The translations under genes and the position numbers were made by a program. A stretch of DNA of 64,000 nt, from positions 1-64,000 of the forward strand of contig JAZAYU010000182.1 in NCBI GenBank assembly GCA_038501625.1, in the 5' to 3' direction. This document shows positions 49,701 to 58,700 of the stretch, piece after piece. How positions within the stretch are numbered: the stretch's first letter is position 1; each line of letters opens with the position of its first letter. The notes beneath the pieces are model-generated. The model did no database searches. It was not told where the DNA came from and worked only from the letters and a program-made list of their open reading frames with translations. The DNA is from Corbicula japonica. Its lineage: Eukaryota; Mollusca; Bivalvia; Venerida; Cyrenidae.

Positions 49701-52700
49701 TGAACAACAACTGACAATACTGCTAATTTGTTCTTGCATTTAAAAAACTAATTTACATTTTAACAATATCTTTTAACTTAAGGACTAACTAAGCTTGGAC
49801 TGGATCACTTAGAAGTACTCAACAGCTCCCTATAGTATTTGAAAAATCCTTTGCAGGTACTAGTAATCTTTGAAAGTCAAATGTACCAGAAAGATGCATA
49901 TGGTTTTAAAAGGTAGCTAGTCACGCGAAAACTTCATTGTTGACAAAAATTACCAGAGCAACAATGCACCTTCTAACATAAACAATGCAAAAAGGCCTCA
50001 TTCTCACTAGTAGTAACCAAAATGTTATTCTATTATATTTCTTATTTAATTTTCTTAACCTTTTAGAGCATATATACAGTTATTATTTTCTGGGTAAACA
50101 GTTTAGATCCAGAACAACCAACAGTTAGATAACTAGTCAGAAACAACCTGTACAATTCAAAAGTGAACAGTGAAGATCCTGATCAGATAGTTGTGCTGGC
50201 TGATCTGGATCTATACTGTTTGCCCAGAAGATAAAGATGTATCTATGGCATATGAGGTTAATGAACTCACAAGCTATCACACTAAACCAGAAAGCAAGTC
50301 AGTACCTGTATTAGTCTGTCCAGCCTGTCTTTCTTGTTTAGAAGCTCCTGCAGTCTTGCCTGTAGTTGTTCTTTACTTAGTTCTGTTGGAGGGACCATAT
50401 CTCTCACTAACTGGGCATCTCTCTGGTTCTGGGGTCTCTCTGCAAACTTCGGGGACGGGGGTCTTGGGGGAGGCTGGATCTTGGGCCTGACGTCTTTAGA
50501 ACGATTACCCTGTTGAAGGTTTCTACCTCCCATAGAGGCCTGAGCTTGAATGTTTTGATCCTGCAGTAACCAGGTAAAATTCTGCATACACACATGTTCT
50601 AACATATCCTGATATCACAACTGAATTTCATTATTAATCAATTTTAATAAATTATCATGTGATGGCAATATTTTATATGAATATGAAAATAATGCAATAA
50701 CATAAATTTTAAGTTAAAAAGGCAGTAAATATGAATACAACCACCCTGGGACAGCTAACATAACCAAAAGCTAGTTAGCTAATTAGAATACCTGTGTTTT
50801 GAGCTCATTCTTGAGGTACTGTAGTTGTTGTCGGATATCCATCAGCTCAGGGTCAGCGTTGAGCTGGCGGAGAGCATTACTGTTACTCTCGGCACCAGCC
50901 CCTGCAGTGAGGGCGTCAACTCGGTTGGTCATGGACATGGCAGCATCTTCCAAAGCATTGGAGATAGATATAGCTTCAAAAACATGCATACATCAATTAT
51001 GCCAATTGTCAGGAGAGACAACTGGTTAGTTTTTTTGGTATTTAGAGCAATAATGATCTGAACTGGGAATGCTGGAGGGTTTAACCTTTTACTTCATACA
51101 TATATATCATTTTATCGCATGCGTGACCAGTGTAGATCTAGATCAGCTGGCACATCTTCGTTATCTGATCTGGATATGCACTGGTTGCATCGTGGTCAGA
51201 AATAATTTAATGAATCTAAAAGTGAACAGTGTAGATCCTGAAGAGATGGAATGGATGTGCCAGCTGATCTAGATCTACAACTGGATCTACGCTGGTTGCC
51301 CACGTAAAGGGTTAAGAATTATGGGTGCTCCATACATGCATTAATATGCAAATTGGTTCTTATAATGAACTGTTTCTAGTATCTTTCATGCAATTTTGTA
51401 CAGATCATAAAACGAAGCATTGTTCGATTCGAATTCCAGGAAGTGCATACTACATCAATTTAAAGCATTATATTTCTTTATTGCTTCTACTGTGAATTAT
51501 AACATCAGCTTCAAATTTCATGTTGTTTTTTTTCACAGGTTCTTGAATTCACGGTTTTCAATTATCTATATTCATGCCTTTGAACAATTTTATAATTGTC
51601 AAGGTTTAATTTCATGGACTGAACAGCCCACTTAGCTTGCAAATATTACTACCCCAGGAACTAATTAAAAGGATTTCAATAAAACAGAATTACCTTCATT
51701 TCTTCTCTGCCTAGTAGAGGCAAGTTTAGCCTCTGCATCTTGCTGCATGGCCAGTAAAGCTGCCTGGCGACCTTTCAGAGCTCGCATCTGCAAAATGGCA
51801 ACATCAATCAATTCTTCTGCTAGCAAATGATTAACTCTTCAAACATACCGTGTCAAGCATGACAGTTATTATAACTTAATGCTTTAGAGAAGATCACAAT
51901 TTGCATGAAAAGAGACAAGTCTTTGGAATATCAAAATCTGGTCTATGTTCGTTGTCTTTGTCCAAATGTTTAAGAGACAAATGCTGAGTGATACAAACTG
52001 GTGTCTAAAGTCAGGTTGTCTTCACATTGCATGGTTGAAAAAAATTTTAGATTAATTTTGAGGTTTAAAATGGTATATATCTAACAAATTGACTTTCTAC
52101 TATGTATTCTATTTGGATCTGCCTATATAAAGCACCATTTTGACAAGATACATACTTGATAACTTTGCATAAAGGATCATTAGAGAGCGTAATAATAAGG
52201 GAAAAGAGCAACAGACCTGTTCTTGCTGCTCAATAAGCTTCTGAAGTAATTCTTGTTGTTGTCTAAGTGCTACCAGAGTCTCTGCCGCCTCACGGGGGTT
52301 TGTCATCCCACTTAACGCAAGCTGTAATAATCACGTCTATAATCACCCATTCAGTAGAGGCATAAAATTTTGCGGAAAAAAAAGTTTTCAGTTACCTATA
52401 TCTACTTTTTACATGATAATGTAAAAATATAAAAGGCAATTTACACCAAAGGTATACATGTATAAAATTTGGAAGTGAAAAGACAGTCCTATCACCCAAA
52501 GCCAGCGAATTTCCATAGTGGGTTAAATAATTGTGATAGAAGAATTCTTATAATTCCTCATTGCCTAAATCATTTTTAGAACAATGATTCACCAGAAGTG
52601 ATCTACAGTAAATCACCTACATACCTCTGATTCACCCAGCTCATAGTCCCACTCCTGGTTTTTCCTCGCAGAGATAACTGTATCGTCAATTGTGCTCGAG

Positions 52701-55700
52701 TTTTCAGATGTTTCTGAGGGTACGCCCTCTTCCCCTTCCTCCTCTTCTTCATCATTGTCAGATGTTAACCCAAGCTTGTCCTCAATCCTTGGTCTTGACG
52801 ACGCACTCACTGACCTTTCCTGAACAAACAAACAACAACAACAATGAATAACTCTACTCTCTAATATGACTTTCTTCCAGTTCATTGGTCATAGGTGCGT
52901 TTAATTAATTAACATAATAGAAAACAGTAAAGGGTTAAGTGAAGTAACTTAATGTATATAGTTGGGTTACATAATGAATAACACTATAGTTGGGTTACAT
53001 AACGAATAATACAAGTGCATAATGGTACGATCTGCTTTAATTTTCAATGTGTTTTCTTCAAACAATATTTAAAGCGTTTTTACGCTGATACGCACATTAC
53101 CTGGAGCTCTGATTTAAATAAAAATTATTTTGGAAAATGAAAAACAATGAATTTAGGAACCAATGAAAATGGCTAAACAGAAAACCACAAAATCTTTTGC
53201 CCACAAATATAAATGCATCCACAGTACCCCTCTATCAGATAGTTCTGACTGCATGTCAAGGTCCACGGAGGTCTCATCTACAGTTTCTGCATTTGGTGTC
53301 AACTCCCTATTGGCATCATTTACATCAGGTTCATCCCTCACAGACTGAAATCACAGCTTGACAACTTATCACCTATATACTATGATCCGACTTCCATAAA
53401 ACAGGATACTCATTAAACCCTTTCCTCCATATATAAGCATTTTTACGCATGTGCAACCAGTGTAGATCCAGATCAGCTGGCACATTCATGCCATCTGATC
53501 AGGATCTGCACTGGTCACATTTTAGTCAGATATAACCGAATGAATCAAAACGCAAATAGTGTAGATCCTGTTAAGATGGTTTGGATGTGCTGGCTGATCT
53601 GAATCTAAACTGTTCTTTCACCCAATAAAGGTTTATATATATATAGGATAGGGTTAACATTGCAAAATTTAACTAGCTCATTAAAAAATTGCAATACATA
53701 AAATATTGATCAGTATTTATTTGGAAATCTTAAGAAAATTATTTCAAATGTTTATATTTTAATTAGATAATTATTTCAAGGTTCACCTTTGAATAAGATA
53801 ACAATATCTTAATACTTAGATCATATTGATGGTATTGATGGCAACTGGTTGCCATATCAGCCAATCAGCCAATGCTTCAGATTTGAGACTGGTCTCCTCT
53901 TTAAGTTTTATGATCTCTTGAGAAAACAGAACTGACCAGCAACGTTTGTAGAAGTCCGGTGTAGCCTCTCTCCTGTTCCTTTAAGTGGTCCATTAACTTC
54001 TGAAGTCTGTCCATCTCGTCTCGGTAACCAGGCTGATACAACAAATAACATCGTAACAAATAACATTGTAACACTCTAACAGAGAACGAACAAAGTCAGT
54101 GAAATCCTGGACTGGTTCTGTTTCTAAATAAAGATTCATCGTCCCTTTACTCCATGGAATATGGCTGTTAACCCATGGCGAACTGTGTAGATCCAGATCA
54201 GCCAGCACATCCATGCCATCTGATCTGGATCTGCACTGTTTGCTTTTGATTCATTAGTGCATTTATGACCAAAAGGTGTCCAGTGTAGATTCAGATCTTG
54301 CATACCAGATCAGGCCATCTGTTGTTTTCACCCGTGTAGGAAATTTCGATCCTACACCTCCCATGTAGAATGAGTCACGCGCTTTATATGAGGTCACGAC
54401 GTCTTACGCAGTTATGAATGAACGATGGAATGTTGCGTATATCACTCCACTACTATAAAAAAGTAGTGCAAAGAAAACATTACAGGAAAATATCCCAAAA
54501 TGCGCAAAATAAATACGGTATGCAAGAAAAAGTATCATTCACTTATGTTGGGTAAAGATTGCGTGATTCGGCCTGAGTGAAATATGCACAAGGGTGGTAA
54601 CAGTGCATATTACCCAACACATGTTAATGATTCTTATAATATGGCACAGATGTGCAATCTGATCTGGACCAACACAGGTCATCAATGTGATAAAAGGAGT
54701 TTAATTTTGTATAATCATTTCCCAATTTGTAATTTATTGTGAATAAAAAATGAACCATTCCAGGTTTATGAACCAGTCCAAGTTATCACTAACATGTGAA
54801 CTTGTATAAATGTTTCACATACCCACAGAACATTAAGCTCACTTAAGCATTCTGATTCACTCTTTCTCCAATGTACTACCAGCAAATTCAAGTCATTGTA
54901 TCTCCTCACATCCAGCTTAACAATCAAACATAAATAACATGCAAAATTATTGGAAGAAGATTTATTTTTGTACTTTTGTTGTATGTGACCTACACATACC
55001 TGCAAGTTTGAACTTAACTGGCTACATGCCACATGTGTACAATTTCTAAATTGAAGATTATTTTGATGATGTTTGCTGTGAACTCTGGTGTAATTTTAAT
55101 GGAAGATGGAAATTACAAAATGCCTAAAAAAATTTAAAAAAGACACAAAAAGGATAAAATCAGTGGGGCCATATCGTGGTTTGTGACATCATTTTTCAGT
55201 ATTACAGCAAGAAAGAATAGTAAACAAACCCATCAAGTCAAATCTTTGAAGCCTTTTAAGTATTTTATAAGTTCGCCATTTTCAACAAATTTAGAGCATT
55301 CTAAGGGACAAGTTGTCAATACATTTGTCGCCTTGTGTATTCTTTTGTCTGTCATTCAGGGCAAATACTGAAATTGAATAATAAGTATTTTATCAGTATT
55401 TGCCCAGAATCACAAGGGTGAATATTATAGTTGATTGTTCATGATTGTTTGCACATGAAGTCATAGAATGAATACTTACAGGGTCCCCAGATTTTCTCAA
55501 GGAATCCATCATAGAGCTTGCTTGTTTGATATAATCTCTGATCTGCATAAGTCTTCCAACAATCTGACTGCTGTCAGGCTGAAAATATAAGGAAGCCAAG
55601 GGAGGTTAGTACTGACAGCACTTGCCAGAAACATGTAATATTAGGCAGCCAAGGGAGATAAGTAGTGAAACTCCCTGACATAAAAATAGAAATGTGCCAT

Positions 55701-58700
55701 AAATTGCTGTATTTTTTTATCTACTACAATTTATGTACTTATTCAAGCTGTTATTGACAGCTTTGATTAATGCCATCAAATTCTATTGAGCAGTAAAATT
55801 TTCACATTGATTTAAAAAAAAAGAAAGAAATATTTAAAGTACTAAAAAATTGCGTTTGCATGATGTTGCGAAGTGAGTACCATACAACATTTATAAACAC
55901 TTTGCCTTCAGAAGTTCAGCAATTATAATGTATATCCAACAATGAATTTAATTATGCTGAACACTTTAGTCAATGGGATATGGCTGTTATTTCATGGGCG
56001 AACAGTGTAGATCCAGATCAGTTTGAACATTCGGGCTACCTAGAACTACCCTGTTCATGACTGATTATGTTAATTCTTACCAAAATCAAACTGTGTAGAT
56101 CCTGCAAAGATGTGCCAGCTGATATGGATCTACACTGGTTGAACATGCAATAAAACCAGTAGATATGGATTAAAGGGTTAAATGCAACATACCTTTCCCT
56201 TTGCCACTGCCCTGGCATCATTCTGGTTCTGCTTGTTGTTATTTCTGTTGTTCCTGTCATCACGCATGTTTGGTACAGGCCTGGTTAGCTGACCTTCAAA
56301 AGCTCCTGGATTTTCTGCTCGGTTGTTGCGACGAAACAGATTCCGTTCATTGTTCCTTTCTCCATCATTACTCACACCCTTTTCAAAGAGACAATGTTTC
56401 ATTTTACCTTTGTTTGTCTCATCCCTATTTGCAATCAAACATAAAAGTTACTGAGTTCAAGACCATTAACCCTTTACTCTGAATATACAGATTTCATGGC
56501 AAGTGTGAACTGCCGGCTCATCAGTGCCATCTAATATGGATCTATACTGGCCGCCTCTTGCTCAGAAATAAACCTTACAGCTTAAAAGTAAATAATGTGG
56601 GTCCTAATCAGATGGCACTGATGTGCCAAGTGATCTGGATCTACACTGTTTACCCATGAATACCATCCATATCTCATGGATTAAAGGGTAAATGCCTTAT
56701 CCATCTTTGCATTAACACATATCTGGGCCAAAGATCATAAAACAAAAATTGGAGACCAGTCTCAAATCTCAAGCATCTAATTGGCTGAAATGGCTAATCA
56801 GATGCTTGAGATTTGAGACTGGTCTCCAATTTTAGTTTTATGATCTTGGTCCCTGGCTTCAGGATCCTTAAACTACATCTGGAGTCCAGTCTACAATCTC
56901 AATCAACTGAATGGTTGAAACAATCTCAAGCAACTGATTAGTTGAAACCCATGAATCATGTTTTGAGTTATGAGACAGGTTTCCTGTCTAAGTTTTATGA
57001 GCTTTGGGTCCTGGATATTTTACCCACTACTACATTGTATTTCTTTTCCCTGCAACCTGCCATCATTGATATACATGTATATTAAATATGTATATTGCCA
57101 AGTCATTCTAACTGATTATAGTCCAAGTGTAGAAAGAAGTAACGCTTGAACTGTTCTCTTTTTCATTTTTTTTTACTACAAGCATAAAGAGGTTGGGAAA
57201 AACCACACAAGCTATTTCTGGAATTTGAATTAACTTAACTAATGTAATTGCTTATAGTTAGTGTGTTTCTTTGCGCACTCCTACTCCATTCTCTGCCCTG
57301 AAGAAACAAAGTTAATATTATTTTGCCGCTTTAAATCTGACATTTAAAGATATATGCCAACTTAATGCTAATAAAGAACTATACAGAGGGTGTGTAAAGA
57401 AAGGAAAAATAGTTAGATGTGTTAGCATAATTAGTTAATATTAGATCACACAATGGGTTTCAAGGATGTTTAAGAGCACTTATGAACTCTACTGCCAGTG
57501 TGTATAATTTTATCTACAACTATTCATTAAAATAAACTAAACTGATAAAAGAACATTGTGTCAACTTAGTGTAAAAACAGTGAAAGTACCATAGCAGTAA
57601 GGACTATTTATGCACTAATGTAATGACTAAGTCTATATGCAACAAGTAAACAGTTTTTCCTTACATCTTCTTGATCACTAAACGTCATAGCTTGTCTGAG
57701 ATTTTCAAGAGCAACTCTCTGTGAGGTTGGGGTACTAGGGGTGATTTTTGTCCTAGGGTAGGTGCGTGGGGTGCCATGTTGTCTCTCTGATGGTGGCGGG
57801 GAGTCTTGGCTCTGAGACTGTTCTCGCTCCCATTCTGGGTTCCCTTTCTTGCGTCGCTTTGTTTGGTCCTGATTTCCCAATGGTCTCCAGTCAGAAAAAT
57901 CCTACATAAAATGTATAGGATTTCCATGACCACAGTAAGTGATGTTTCCTTCAGCTGGTAAGTAGTATTAATCCTTTCCTCCATATATATGCATTTTTAC
58001 ATATCTGCAACAAGTGTAGATCTAGATCAGCTGGCACATCAGTGCTATCTGATCAGGATATGCACTGGTCACATTTTGGTCAGAAATAACCTAATGAATA
58101 AAAGAGCAAACAGTTTAGATTCTGATTAGACGGCATGGATGTGCCAGCTGATCTCGATCTAAACTGTTCGCTCAAGCAATATAGGTGTATCTTTAGAGGA
58201 AAGGGTTAAACAGTTCTCCAAAGAAAAAAAAACAACAACAGAATGTTTAACATATATAAATTTTGATTTCTTTTGGCTTCATCTAAAGGAATTTCAGGAA
58301 TAGTGTCAAAACAGAACCAATAAATTTTTAGATATAGATCTTTTTACAATAAGCACTTATTTTGTCTGTAGTAGGGATGTTAGTTTTACAATTTGTAACT
58401 GTGTTTTATTGTCAGGCGACTACTAGTGTCTACATTATAAAGATGTTTAATCAATAAAACAGGCCAATGCTAAGTAATGTTAAAGTTTTGCATTCCTACA
58501 TACATGTGTATTTTAAGCACAGACTATGCAAGGTTATTTGTTCATTATCTCAAGAGATACAATGTCATGTACTGGGTAAGAAAAAGGCCTCATTAAACTG
58601 ATTTAAGGGCACAAACAAACAGTTAACATCTATAACTTTAACACTGGCAAGATTTTGTTTACATTAAAGCATGACTGATGAGTTTTACTAGGGTTTGGCA

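Noticed and set aside
57285..57312. Extra PCM1 micro-exon after TTTGTTTCTTCAG
   Set aside because: A good acceptor, but no donor and phase combination keeps the frame open into exon 3.
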